From positions 7,401 to 71,400 of the forward strand of contig DASXYP010000066.1 in the NCBI GenBank assembly GCA_036502405.1: DNA of 64,000 nt. The letters are read 5' to 3'. Position 1 is the stretch's first letter. Every line of letters starts with the position of its first letter. Positions 34,323 to 42,201 of the stretch are shown in pieces. A program made the translations under genes and the position numbers. This stretch comes from Chersky-806 sp036502405 (GTDB taxonomy: Bacteria > Actinomycetota > Acidimicrobiia > IMCC26256 > JAENVU01). The notes beneath the pieces were generated by a model, which was not told where the DNA came from, did no database searches, and was given only the letters and a program-made list of their open reading frames with translations.

Positions 34323-35759
34323 CTAGGGCGCGGCGTCGGCCGGCTCGAAGATCCGCGCCCGCTCGGCATCGGAGGCATTCGCGGCCAAGCGATCGAAGCC
34401 CTCGAGCGCGGGGAACACCGCAGCGAGGAATCGGCCCTGGAGCGCTTCGACAGCGGGCTGATCGGGATGGTGGTCCAGTCCGCCGACGAGGTTCAATCGC
34501 GATTCCTCGACCCAGGCGCGAGTGTCCGGGTCCTGCCATTCCATCTCGGTCCTGATCCCCAAGAGGATGGCGCGGAGGAAGTCGAACGGGGTCTCCGGCC
34601 ATGGGTTCGGACGACACAGGCGATTCTTCTCCGCGGTCGTGCGCGGACTCGCTTCGACCAGGCCGGTGAAGGCCGACGACATGCACAAGCTGACGCGTGA
34701 CAACACCTGGAGGGTGATCGTCTCGTCGGTGAAGACCGGTACCGGCGGACGGTCGCTCAGCCCGCGGGTCGCGCAGTGCACGTGCAGATGCTCCGGGCTG
34801 GTCGCGATGGTGCCGCGCTCCAGCACGATTTCGTTCCGGTCGATGCGTTCCACGTGCCCGAGCCGGACGACGTGCTCGATGCGCCGGAGCTGGGCCAGCT
34901 CACCGGCGCTGAGGGTGGCGCCTTTCATCATGGTCGGCACGACCGACGGGTCGACGCGGAACAGGACGTCATGCGATTCGAGCCGCTCACACACCTCCTC
35001 GACCGAGTCGCAGTCGCGTACGGCTTCGAGCTCGAGCACGATCCCCTCGAGTGTCTCCATGGCGCCTTCACCAGGCTGGAAGCACCGGCGATTCAACAAC
35101 CAGGAGTCGCGAGGGCGGATCCACGTGATGTCGTCGGGAGGCGTCCCCCGATCGAGCAGCCAGCAGATCGCGTCGAGCGCGGTCTTCCCCCCGCCGACGA
35201 TCACGTACCCGGCGGGCGGCTTCGCAATGCTCGTGAGCTCGCCGACCGGAACACACTGCACCCCGTCCGCCACGGCAAACGGTGCGGCGTCGCGAGCCGG
35301 CACGCGGGTCTCCATGTAGGTCGCGTCGACCACGCGGCGCCGGACCGTCACCTCGGTGACGTTGCCGTTGACGAGTGAGCGGAATCGCCGGTCGCCGACG
35401 TAGTCGCACATCGGGAAGAACTGGACCTGACCCGACGCGAGGAGGCGGTGGCGCATGACCTCGTCGTAGTAGCCGCAGATCTCGGTGCCGCTCGCCCTCT
35501 CGTAGAAGCCGGCGTCGATCCCGTCGACCTCGACGCGGTCCTGCCCGAGGACGGTCGAGTCGACGCCGTAGTTCGCGGACGGCTGGTGCAGCTGGACGAA
35601 CGGATAGGAGTCCAGCCAGTGACCGCCCGGGCGATGCCGTCGGTCGACCATCACGACCTCGGCGTCCGAGTGCTCGACCAGGCTGTCGACGAACGCAACG
35701 CCCATCGCGCCCGCGCCCACGACGAGGTAGTCGGTCTCGATCCGCCCCTGCTCGCGCAC
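34323..35759 (-). CDS. FAD/NAD(P)-dependent oxidoreductase
   Basis: 478 residues. Two dinucleotide-binding sites: an N-terminal FAD loop (YLVVGAGAMGVAFVDSL with VDRRHRPGGHW) and a second Rossmann fold at about residues 180–200 (YVIVGGGKTALDAICWL). The layout resembles flavin monooxygenases and ferredoxin reductase-like enzymes, but the FMO fingerprint is not complete, so substrate and reaction stay open. Single gene, divergent from the glycosyltransferase gene at 35856. Confidence 0.82.
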   Translation of the reverse strand: MREQGRIETDYLVVGAGAMGVAFVDSLVEHSDAEVVMVDRRHRPGGHWLDSYPFVQLHQPSANYGVDSTVLGQDRVEVDGIDAGFYERASGTEICGYYDEVMRHRLLASGQVQFFPMCDYVGDRRFRSLVNGNVTEVTVRRRVVDATYMETRVPARDAAPFAVADGVQCVPVGELTSIAKPPAGYVIVGGGKTALDAICWLLDRGTPPDDITWIRPRDSWLLNRRCFQPGEGAMETLEGIVLELEAVRDCDSVEEVCERLESHDVLFRVDPSVVPTMMKGATLSAGELAQLRRIEHVVRLGHVERIDRNEIVLERGTIATSPEHLHVHCATRGLSDRPPVPVFTDETITLQVLSRVSLCMSSAFTGLVEASPRTTAEKNRLCRPNPWPETPFDFLRAILLGIRTEMEWQDPDTRAWVEESRLNLVGGLDHHPDQPAVEALQGRFLAAVFPALEGFDRLAANASDAERARIFEPADAAP

Positions 35760-35855
35760 GCCGTCAGGCTAACGCTCGAGGCGGGGGCGGTCGCGACCGT
35801 GCTCGCGGGTGTCGACCGTCAGAGAATTCGATCAGGTCCGTGGTCGGGCTGACCG

Positions 35856-37475
35856 ATGTTGAACGTCGTGACCAGAAGCGCCGCGAGGTTCGTCGCGTCC
35901 GAGCCGGGGACGGCCGATTCCGACGGCACCCACCCATTCCCCCCGGGCACCGCGGCTCGGGATGCCACGGGCGGGCAGGACGACGCCCGGGCCACCAGGC
36001 GGCGCCACGCCAGCGGCTGGCTCGGCCGCTACGTCGGACTGGTCATCGCCGGCATCGCCGTCGGTGCCGCGCTCCTGCTGTGGTTCGCGGTGTCGGCACG
36101 CTCGCACTCGATCGATCAGTCTCCGAAGTCGAGCTCGGTGTTCGGCGTGTGGCACGTCTTCTACGACACCCGGGCGCCTGCCCTCTCCGTCGTTCTCGGC
36201 GCCGTCGGCCTCGCTCTGCTCTTCGCCGCCGGAGTGGCGCTGGTCGAGCGGGTCGTCCTGGATCGATCCCGGCGCTCGACCGATGCCGACGTGAAGCTGC
36301 TCGCGCCCAAGCTGGTCATGGCCGAGACCCGCGGCGTCTTCGCCGGACCGGTGCGGGTCACCGTCCTCATCCCGGCCCACAACGAGGCGGCCTCCATCGG
36401 AGCGACCCTCGACTCACTGCGGGACCAGGACCCTGGGCCGAACCGGATCATCGTCGTCGCCGACAACTGCGGCGACGCGACCGAAGCCGTCGCACGAGCG
36501 CACGGGGCGGAGGTGTTCGCCACTGTGGGAAACACCCGCAAGAAGGCGGGTGCGCTCAACCAGGCCTTGAGCGAGCTGCTCGACGGTCTCGGCGACAACG
36601 ACGTCGTCATGTGCATGGACGCCGACACCGTGCTCGATGATGGCTTCCTTGCCGCCGGTGTCCAACGATTCACCAGCGATCGCGCCCTGATGGCGATCGG
36701 CGGGCTCTTCTACGGCGAGCCGGGACATGGCGTCCTGGGCCAGCTGCAACGGAACGAGTACGTCCGATACTCCCGTGAGATCCGTCGCCGGCGCGGTCGG
36801 GTCTTCGTGTTGACGGGCACAGCTTCGATGTTCCGCGCGCGGGCGCTGCGAACCGTCGCCGCGAGCAGAGGAAGCTTGCTGCCCGGCATCCACGGTGATG
36901 TGTACGACACGGCGGCGCTCACCGAAGACAACGAGCTGACCCTTGCGATCAAATCGCTTGGCGGGCTCATGGCATCTCCGAACGGCTGTCGCGTGGTCAC
37001 GGAGCTCATGCCGAAGTGGCGCAACCTCTGGACCCAGCGGCTCCGCTGGCAGCGGGGCGCGCTGGAGAACCTGGGTGCCTACGGACCGGCTCCGACGATG
37101 CTCCGCTACTGGGCCCAACAGCTCGGCATCGGGTACTCGGTCATCGCGCTGAGCTCGTTCTGGTTGCTCATCGTCGTCACCGCGGTCGCCACGAGCCACT
37201 GGGTGTGGTTCCCCTTCTGGCTCGGTGTCGGGAGTCTGTTCGTCCTCGATCGGGTCGTCAGTGTGTGGAGCGGAGGATGGAAGGCACGCCTGCTCGCGGT
37301 GCTGCTGATCCCCGAGCTCCTCTACGACATGTACCTCGACGTCGTCTACCTCAAGGGCATCTTCGACATCACCTTCGCCCGGAACGCCAGCTGGGGTCAC
37401 GTGGATCACGCCTCGCAACCGGATCCTGAGGCGAACGTGAGCGAGCAGCGTGAGACCGCCGAGGTCGCGCCGTGA
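35856..37475 (+). CDS. GT2 family processive glycosyltransferase, membrane
   Basis: 539 residues. Two N-terminal helices (GLVIAGIAVGAALLLWFAV and SVVLGAVGLALLFAAGVAL) precede a GT-A catalytic domain: VTVLIPAHNEAASIGATL, VADNCGDATE, the metal-binding MDADT (about 253), TEDNELT (about 355) and QRLRWQRG (about 393), i.e. the D,D,D,QxxRW set of cellulose/hyaluronan/poly-GlcNAc synthases. Two further helices follow. It likely polymerises a surface polysaccharide across the membrane. The start may lie later than 35856, since the first 45 residues are low-complexity. The stop overlaps a small membrane-protein gene (GTGA). Confidence 0.88.
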   Translation: MLNVVTRSAARFVASEPGTADSDGTHPFPPGTAARDATGGQDDARATRRRHASGWLGRYVGLVIAGIAVGAALLLWFAVSARSHSIDQSPKSSSVFGVWHVFYDTRAPALSVVLGAVGLALLFAAGVALVERVVLDRSRRSTDADVKLLAPKLVMAETRGVFAGPVRVTVLIPAHNEAASIGATLDSLRDQDPGPNRIIVVADNCGDATEAVARAHGAEVFATVGNTRKKAGALNQALSELLDGLGDNDVVMCMDADTVLDDGFLAAGVQRFTSDRALMAIGGLFYGEPGHGVLGQLQRNEYVRYSREIRRRRGRVFVLTGTASMFRARALRTVAASRGSLLPGIHGDVYDTAALTEDNELTLAIKSLGGLMASPNGCRVVTELMPKWRNLWTQRLRWQRGALENLGAYGPAPTMLRYWAQQLGIGYSVIALSSFWLLIVVTAVATSHWVWFPFWLGVGSLFVLDRVVSVWSGGWKARLLAVLLIPELLYDMYLDVVYLKGIFDITFARNASWGHVDHASQPDPEANVSEQRETAEVAP

Positions 37476-37699
37476 CCGGCGTGCTGCTCCTCGCCAGCCT
37501 CCTGCCTCAGAGCATCATGCAGACCCCGTGGTTCGCCGCGCTGAGCATGTTCGTGGCCGTCAACACGGTCTTGTACCTCACCCTCGCGATCATCAAGCTG
37601 CTCCCGAAGGCCTACTTGAGCGACTGGGTCGACCAGCGCAACCGGCGTTCCGAGTCTCGCAGCATCTACCCGGATGCCGACACGGGATTGCCCCGGTAG
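37472..37699 (+). CDS. Small membrane protein coupled to GT2 synthase
   Basis: 75 residues, GTG start overlapping the synthase stop (GTGA). Two hydrophobic stretches, VLLLASLLPQSIM and AALSMFVAVNTVLYLTLAIIK, then a basic tail (LSDWVDQRNRRSES). Polysaccharide synthases such as PgaC often need a small membrane subunit (PgaD type); size, topology and coupling here fit that role, though no sequence similarity to PgaD is apparent to me. Confidence 0.7.
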   Translation: MTGVLLLASLLPQSIMQTPWFAALSMFVAVNTVLYLTLAIIKLLPKAYLSDWVDQRNRRSESRSIYPDADTGLPR

Positions 37700-37778
37700 C
37701 GCCACAGCACGGAGGCGACGGTCAGAGGATCGCGTGGCCGATCCCGCGGAGGTTGTCCTTGACGTCGACGTCGAGCAG

Positions 37779-38225
37779 TCAGTCGGCGTTCGGGCTGCCG
37801 TCCGGCAGGTACTCGTTCATCGGTTCCGCGAGCGGCCCACCGGAGGGCACGACGTACCAGGTACGGATGTGCACCTCGCGATCTCCGGTGAACGTGTAGT
37901 TCTCGATGCTGGCCGAGCGGACCTCGGTGCCGTTGTCGTCGAAGATGTTCTCCATGACCCAGGCGATCTCGTTGGCACAGACGAAGAACGTCTCCTTCGG
38001 GACGTTGAACCTCACGAGCGGCTGCCACAGGTCGAACGGATCGAGCGCGCACGCCACGAGCCCGCGCTTCATCGGTGTGCCGACCGGGTCGAACATCTGG
38101 AACCCGTCGTCACTGGCGAGGAACTGGCGCCAGTTCGCGGCGAAGCGCTCCTTGTCGCCGGAGTTCCACGAATCGACGTAGTCCTCCCGGAATTGCACGA
38201 GCTGCTCGAACGACGGTGTCGGCAC
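37779..38225 (-). CDS. SnoaL/NTF2-like protein
   Basis: 148 residues with the cone-shaped NTF2-like fold: a long N-terminal helix FEQLVQFREDYVDSWNSGDKERFAANW, then strands VRSASIENYTFTGDREVHIRTWYVVPS. Family members are small isomerases, hydratases or ligand-binding proteins in polyketide and steroid metabolism, but catalytic Asp/His residues cannot be assigned. Single gene with neighbours on both strands. Confidence 0.65.
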   Translation of the reverse strand: MPTPSFEQLVQFREDYVDSWNSGDKERFAANWRQFLASDDGFQMFDPVGTPMKRGLVACALDPFDLWQPLVRFNVPKETFFVCANEIAWVMENIFDDNGTEVRSASIENYTFTGDREVHIRTWYVVPSGGPLAEPMNEYLPDGSPNAD

Positions 38226-38249
38226 GGTTCGTCTCCACTCGATGACGGA

Positions 38250-38486
38250 TCAATCTTCCGGAAGTGCAGCGAAATCCCGCTTGGTGCTCCGGTACCACTT
38301 CATTCCGGACACGGGATGCTTCCACCTCCCCTTCATCGCCGCCAAGGCGTCCTGGTGCGCGACGTCACCCTCTGCGACCACTTCCTTCAGATGTTTGTCC
38401 TGCGCCTTGATCACCTCGTCAGCGGTCTCTCCGTGGAGCGGAAGGTCGCAGGCGCCGCCCAGCTGCTTGCAGGTCATCGTCTTCAT
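38250..38486 (-). CDS. DUF1059-like small protein
   Basis: 78 residues from ATG 38486, with GAGGAG 11–16 bases upstream. The opening MKTMTCKQLGGACD and the C-terminal WKHPVSGMKWYRSTKRDF are typical of short DUF1059-type proteins found next to stress genes; the two cysteines may bind metal. Function unknown. A 10-base inverted repeat lies 32 bases upstream of the start. Confidence 0.8.
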   Translation of the reverse strand: MKTMTCKQLGGACDLPLHGETADEVIKAQDKHLKEVVAEGDVAHQDALAAMKGRWKHPVSGMKWYRSTKRDFAALPED

Positions 38487-38517
38487 CGCTTCTGTCTCCT
38501 CGTCACGGACTTCGGAC

Positions 38518-38544
38518 GAGCTCACGGTGACTCCCCGTGAGCTC
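38518..38544. promoter_or_regulatory. Inverted repeat upstream of the DUF1059-like gene
   Basis: GAGCTCACGG (38518–38527) and CCGTGAGCTC (38535–38544) form perfect 10-base arms around seven bases. Position just upstream of the start codon suggests an operator or a 5'-UTR hairpin for the leftward gene. Confidence 0.5.
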
Positions 38545-38629
38545 ACCGACGACTGTACGAACCCCCGACCTTCGGATGCTTCTCTGATCCTGATCGATCG
38601 GCTCGCCGCTGATCGTTCCGCAGCACGGC

Positions 38630-38663
38630 GCGGGCTCGGACCGATGCATCGGTCCGAGCCCGC
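38630..38663 (-). terminator. 34-bp perfect palindrome after the coiled-coil gene
   Basis: GCGGGCTCGGACCGA and its exact complement flank TGCA, making a 34-base perfect palindrome that can form a 15-bp stem with a tetraloop. It lies 27 bases past the stop of the leftward coiled-coil gene (38691–39125). No U-run follows, as is common for terminators in GC-rich actinobacteria. Confidence 0.65.
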
Positions 38664-38690
38664 ACTGCGAGCATTGACGAGAGGTCGCGC

Positions 38691-39125
38691 TCAGCTGCTG
38701 GCGTTCGCCCCGGCCAGGTCGTCGGCCTCCCTGTGCGCCAGCTCGGCATCGAGCACCGCGTACTCGGCCTCTTCGATGGCCGCGTACGCGTAGTCGATCG
38801 CGAACTCCGCGTCTTCGTCGGCCGACTCCGAGGCGCGCTCCGCCTTCTTCAGGTCGTGGCCGGCCCGGTCCTTGTCGAAGTCCTGGCGAATCGTCGCCAT
38901 CTGCTCGTTCCACGACTGCTGGAGCTTGTCCCACCACGCCGAGAGCTTGTCCTTGCGGTCCTCGGCGTGCTGGCGCAGCGAGTCGGCCTGAGCTTGTGCG
39001 GAGTCGCGGGCGTCCTTCACGTCCTGCTGCAGATCTGCCTTCTGCTTCGTCCTGGCGGTGGCCGCGCGGTCTTCGAGCTCCTTGGCCCGAGCCGCCAGCT
39101 TGGTGAGCTGATCTGAGAACGCCAT
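38691..39125 (-). CDS. Charged coiled-coil protein, unknown function
   Basis: 144 residues from ATG 39125. Nearly the whole chain is heptad-like helix rich in Ala, Glu, Lys, Asp and Gln (DQLTKLAARAKELEDRAATA, ADLQQDVKDARDSAQAQADS, LQQSWNEQMATIRQDF), ending in an acidic section (ASESADEDAEFAIDYAYAAI). No membrane helix. Composition recalls small hydrophilic stress or apolipoprotein-like proteins; no family is assigned. Confidence 0.75.
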   Translation of the reverse strand: MAFSDQLTKLAARAKELEDRAATARTKQKADLQQDVKDARDSAQAQADSLRQHAEDRKDKLSAWWDKLQQSWNEQMATIRQDFDKDRAGHDLKKAERASESADEDAEFAIDYAYAAIEEAEYAVLDAELAHREADDLAGANASS

Positions 39126-39327
39126 CGTCGATCCCTTCACGTTGATGTACGGACAACCGGTCTGTGCGGGACCAGGATGACGATCCGCCGGCTCTGCTCG
39201 CTTCCGTCAGATGACCGCGTGTCGCCCGGCTCAGTCATTTGGCAGAAGCGGACGGGCGGCGCGGGCCCCCATGCTCACTTCGTACCGGTGGTGACCCCGG
39301 GCCGCCCGTTCCCGGAAGGAGAGCGCC

Positions 39328-39726
39328 ATGCATCGCCGACGTCGTGAACCGCCGTCAGGCGCGACCGCTGTCGCACCCCCCTTCGAGGGCTTCCACGAGT
39401 GGCTGCTGAGCCTTCCGTGGGTGGTCGAGCGGCCGTACAGCCTGGAGGCGCCGGGCATTCGTTGCTTCGGGGTCGACTGCCCGCCCCTGGCGCGACGTCG
39501 GCTCTGGTTGCTCACCGGGATGGACCGCCCGTTCGCCGACGGCCTCGGACTCGCGGTGATCGTGCCGGTCGACGTCGCCACCGACATCGCAGACGCCGGC
39601 CTGGGCCGGATCGTCTCGCCCATGCCGGACGGCCACGTCCTGATGACCGTTTCCTCCAAGTCGCTCGGCGGTCAACGTGAGCGCGAAGCCCTCGTGGGGA
39701 GCGCGTATTGCTACGCGCTGTCGTGA
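39328..39726 (+). CDS. Hypothetical protein, 132 residues
   Basis: Unrecognised soluble protein. A Gly/Arg-rich lead is followed by FEGFHEWLLSLPWVVERPYS, CFGVDCPPLARRRLWLLTGM, and GLAVIVPVDVATDIADAG strands. Two cysteines (GIRCFGVDCPP) are seven residues apart. It is preceded by a purine-rich GGAAGGAGAG site and lies 50 bases upstream of the HdeD-like gene on the same strand, so it may be the first gene of that membrane-protein operon. Confidence 0.65.
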   Translation: MHRRRREPPSGATAVAPPFEGFHEWLLSLPWVVERPYSLEAPGIRCFGVDCPPLARRRLWLLTGMDRPFADGLGLAVIVPVDVATDIADAGLGRIVSPMPDGHVLMTVSSKSLGGQREREALVGSAYCYALS

Positions 39727-39775
39727 GGAACGAACACGTCCCGTCTGCCACACCATCCAACGAAGAGGAGGCGCC

Positions 39776-40417
39776 ATGATCGTCACCAACCCCTTCAGCC
39801 CGGGGACCTGGACCCGGGAGCAGATCGACAACCTCAGTCGCAACTGGTGGGTGCTGGCGCTGGCCGGCGTCGTCAGCGTCGTGGCCGGCGGCATCATCTT
39901 GTCGATCGACTGGACGGTCGCCGACCTCGCAACGTTCGTCGGCGCGGTCCTGCTGTTCCTGGGAGTCGTCACGATGTTCAGTGTCCCGATCGACGGCTCG
40001 GGCCGTGGCTGGGCGGCCGTCCTCGGCCTGCTCGAGGCCCTCGTCGGGCTCGCGGTCTGGGTCTGGCCCGGCCCCACGTTGCTGGTCGTCGCGTTCTTCA
40101 TCGGCTGGTACGTCCTCTTCAGCGGCATCATGACGATCGCCGGCTCGATCAGCGCCCGCGACGTCCTCCCCTACTGGGGCCTCATGCTGGCCTTCGGCAT
40201 CTTCGAGACCGCGTTCTCGTTCTGGTTGCTCGCGCGCCCGGGTCTCACGCTCGTGGTCGCCATCCTGGTGCTGGGCTTGTGGGCACTCATCCACGGCGTC
40301 GTCCAGATCGTGCTCGCCTTCGAAGCCAAGAACCTGTCGGCTCGGCTCGGCAACGCGGACAGCCAGATCGATGCAGTCACGGAACCGCGGTCCTTCGGCG
40401 CCGCCGCCGGACGGTAG
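39776..40417 (+). CDS. HdeD/DUF308-family membrane protein
   Basis: 213 residues from ATG 39776 with GAGGAGG five bases upstream. Six hydrophobic helices in three hairpins, each ending in short polar turns: WWVLALAGVVSVVAGGIILS, LATFVGAVLLFLGVVTMFSV, LVVAFFIGWYVLFSGIMTIA, LVVAILVLGLWALIHGVVQI. This is the acid-resistance membrane protein HdeD pattern; the three-fold repeat is the DUF308 signature. Likely a stress-induced inner-membrane protein. Followed by a coupled 36-residue ORF and a second HdeD-like gene. Confidence 0.85.
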   Translation: MIVTNPFSPGTWTREQIDNLSRNWWVLALAGVVSVVAGGIILSIDWTVADLATFVGAVLLFLGVVTMFSVPIDGSGRGWAAVLGLLEALVGLAVWVWPGPTLLVVAFFIGWYVLFSGIMTIAGSISARDVLPYWGLMLAFGIFETAFSFWLLARPGLTLVVAILVLGLWALIHGVVQIVLAFEAKNLSARLGNADSQIDAVTEPRSFGAAAGR

Positions 40418-40426
40418 GAGCCGGTC

Positions 40427-40537
40427 ATGGGCAACCACCACGACCACAACCCGCAGGTCCCGCTGGTCGAAGACACGCGTGCCGACGTCCGGAAGCTCCT
40501 TTCGGGCGTCACGCCGGCTCCCGTCGGGGAGTCGTGA
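40427..40537 (+). CDS. 36-residue ORF coupled to second HdeD-like gene
   Basis: ATG 40427 follows TAGGAG at seven bases, nine bases after the HdeD-like stop. It encodes a His-rich start (MGNHHDHNPQV) and a helical end (TRADVRKLLSGV). Its TGA overlaps the ATG of the next gene (TGATG). Position, ribosome-binding site and overlap support a real product; the four histidines could bind metal. No family known. Confidence 0.55.
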   Translation: MGNHHDHNPQVPLVEDTRADVRKLLSGVTPAPVGES

Positions 40538-41100
40538 TGTCGCCCTTCGGCCCGCCGTGGAAGCTCGCGCTGATCGGCGCAGTATCGGTGATGGCCGGTG
40601 CCGCACTCCTGCTCGCGAGCTGGGGGCTCGCGCAGCTCGCCGCATTCGTCGCCATGCTCTTCGTGGCGCGTGGCGCCCTCCACCTCGTCACCACATCGTT
40701 CGAGGGCGCCACCGGTGCAATCTCGGCGCTGCAGGGCGGCGGCGAGATCGGCGTCGGCGCCCTGTTGCTCGTGTGGCCACAACCCACGCTGCTCGTGGTC
40801 GCGGTCGTCGCCGGCGCATGGGTGGCGGTCGTGGCAACGGTCGACGCCACGCTCGTGGTGACGACGAGGGCCGGCCAGCTCCTCTGGCCGGCTCGCTTCG
40901 CCGCCGACGTCATCGAGCTCCTGCTGGGTGTTGCGTTGATCGCGCGACCGAGCGGCACCGTCAACGCCGCTGCCGTGACGCTCGGTGCCATCGCCGTTGT
41001 CGCGGGCGCGATCGAGATCGCCGCAGCACTGACGCCTGCACCCGCTCCTCGTGAAGCACCATCGGCGGGCACTTCCGCCGCTGCCATCCCGCGTCGCTGA
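40537..41100 (+). CDS. HdeD/DUF308-like membrane protein
   Basis: 187 residues from ATG 40537, fixed by the TGATG overlap with the small ORF. Six hydrophobic segments with Gly/Ala-rich faces: LALIGAVSVMAGAALLLAS, LAAFVAMLFVARGALHLV, TLLVVAVVAGAWVAVVATV, AVTLGAIAVVAGAIEIAAAL. Same three-hairpin DUF308 architecture as the gene at 39776, but clearly diverged. The C-terminus is a Pro/Ala-rich tail. The pair likely work together in the membrane. Confidence 0.8.
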   Translation: MSPFGPPWKLALIGAVSVMAGAALLLASWGLAQLAAFVAMLFVARGALHLVTTSFEGATGAISALQGGGEIGVGALLLVWPQPTLLVVAVVAGAWVAVVATVDATLVVTTRAGQLLWPARFAADVIELLLGVALIARPSGTVNAAAVTLGAIAVVAGAIEIAAALTPAPAPREAPSAGTSAAAIPRR

Positions 41101-41115
41101 AATCGCTTCATCAGG

Positions 41116-41300
41116 CCTTCGACGGTCGACTCCCACCTCCGCAAGAAGTCTCGGATCCTCGGCATCCGGGACAGGACCGGGCGCGAGGCGGTGCGAGTGC
41201 ACGGCATGGCCCAACCGGGTCAAACGTGCGCCTCTGGAAGCCGCGGGATGAGTCCGCGAGTGGCGCGAAGCCCGATCGGGCGTCGCTCGGTGCGGCAATG
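41116..41300 (+). pseudogene. Remnant of a response-regulator DNA-binding domain
   Basis: In one frame the sequence reads STVDSHLRKKSRILGIRDRT and EAVRVHGM before a stop near 41300. The first part is the recognition-helix end of a LuxR- or OmpR-type domain (compare TVDSHLRQIYRKL at 43149–44102); the VRVHGM tail resembles the OmpR wing. There is no start or upstream part in frame, so this is the 3' scar of a lost regulator. Apart from it and the inverted repeat at 41356, I see nothing in 41101–41436. Confidence 0.5.
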
Positions 41301-41355
41301 AGAGGCGATCAGGACTACGCGATCGCGGGATTCAGGTCGAACCGCGGTTCAGTCA

Positions 41356-41373
41356 TGCTGCAATGATGCAGCA
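41356..41373. promoter_or_regulatory. Inverted repeat TGCTGCA–TGCAGCA
   Basis: Perfect 7-base arms with a four-base spacer, in the otherwise empty stretch after the regulator remnant and 64 bases past the AraC-type gene's 3' end. It could be an old operator or a small terminator hairpin for the leftward gene. Confidence 0.35.
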
Positions 41374-41436
41374 CTCCCCCGGGCGGCGATCATGAGCGCT
41401 GCGCGTCCCCGCCGGCGCGCGTTCCATCCGACGGAC

Positions 41437-41766
41437 CTACGACGCTGCCTTCAATCGGACGGCGCGCGGCGTCGCACCGAACCGCGGTTGGAACACACGC
41501 GTGAGGTGGCTCTGGTCGGAGAACCCGCAGGCGCTCGCCACGAGGCTGATCGGCAGCGTCGAGCTCGTCAGCAGGCGCTCCGCGCGTTCGACGCGACGAT
41601 CGGTCACGAACCGATGCGGGGAGGTCCCGGTCGCTTCCCGAAGGTGACGCGCGAAGTGGTACTGACTCAAGGACACGGTGTGCGCAAGCTCGGCCAGGGA
41701 CAGCTGCTCGTCGAGATCGGCATCGATGACATCAGACTCGCGGTAGCGGTATCCCCGCACCGACAC
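41437..41766 (-). CDS. AraC-type DNA-binding domain protein
   Basis: About 109 residues if it starts at GTG 41766 (VSVRGYRYRES); an upstream GTG at 41823 would give 128 but would lie two bases from the divergent LuxR start. The chain is just the AraC double helix-turn-helix: QLSLAELAHTVSLSQYHFAR, then TLPISLVASACGFSDQSHLT and RVFQPRFGATPRAVR. No sensor domain is attached. It probably binds DNA constitutively or with a partner. Confidence 0.8.
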   Translation of the reverse strand: MSVRGYRYRESDVIDADLDEQLSLAELAHTVSLSQYHFARHLREATGTSPHRFVTDRRVERAERLLTSSTLPISLVASACGFSDQSHLTRVFQPRFGATPRAVRLKAAS

Positions 41767-41825
41767 CCCGTCCCAGCCGCCTTCGGGGGTGGCACGTCGC
41801 GGTGCAAGGGGAAAGGAGCCCACGA

Positions 41826-42086
41826 ATGAGCGTGCGCGCGCAAGGAGGAGAACCCCGGAGCACCTTCGGTTGGGACAGCCTCACCGAGTCCGAGCGCCGA
41901 GTCGCTGACCTCGTCGCACGAGGGCACTCGAACAAGGAGATCGGCCGGCAGCTGTACATGTCGCACCGCACCGTGGGGTCGCACCTCTACCGCATCTTTC
42001 CGAAGCTCGGTCTGCGATCACGGGTCGAGCTGGCGCGCCTCGTCTTCGAGCGATCCGTGGCTGCGACGGAACGAATTGCGTCCTAG
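41826..42086 (+). CDS. Stand-alone LuxR-type HTH protein
   Basis: 86 residues from ATG 41826. Almost entirely a LuxR/GerE helix-turn-helix: LTESERRVADLVARGHSNKE, then MSHRTVGSHLYRIFPKLGL and SRVELARLVFE. The stretch STFGWDSLTESERRVADLVA closely matches RLTFGWESLRASELGIAALV in the GAF-LuxR protein at 43149–44102, so the two are paralogues and this one has lost, or never had, the sensor. The start is three bases from the alternative AraC start on the other strand, so promoters must overlap coding sequence. Confidence 0.8.
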   Translation: MSVRAQGGEPRSTFGWDSLTESERRVADLVARGHSNKEIGRQLYMSHRTVGSHLYRIFPKLGLRSRVELARLVFERSVAATERIAS

Positions 42087-42201
42087 TGGACCTCGCGAGC
42101 TCACGAGGAGCGACGATGACGAGCCCGCCGATCCGAGATGCCGGGATCGGCTTGCTGCGCTTCCATGCCCGCTTCCCTGCGACAACGCGAGGGCTGCATT
42201 G

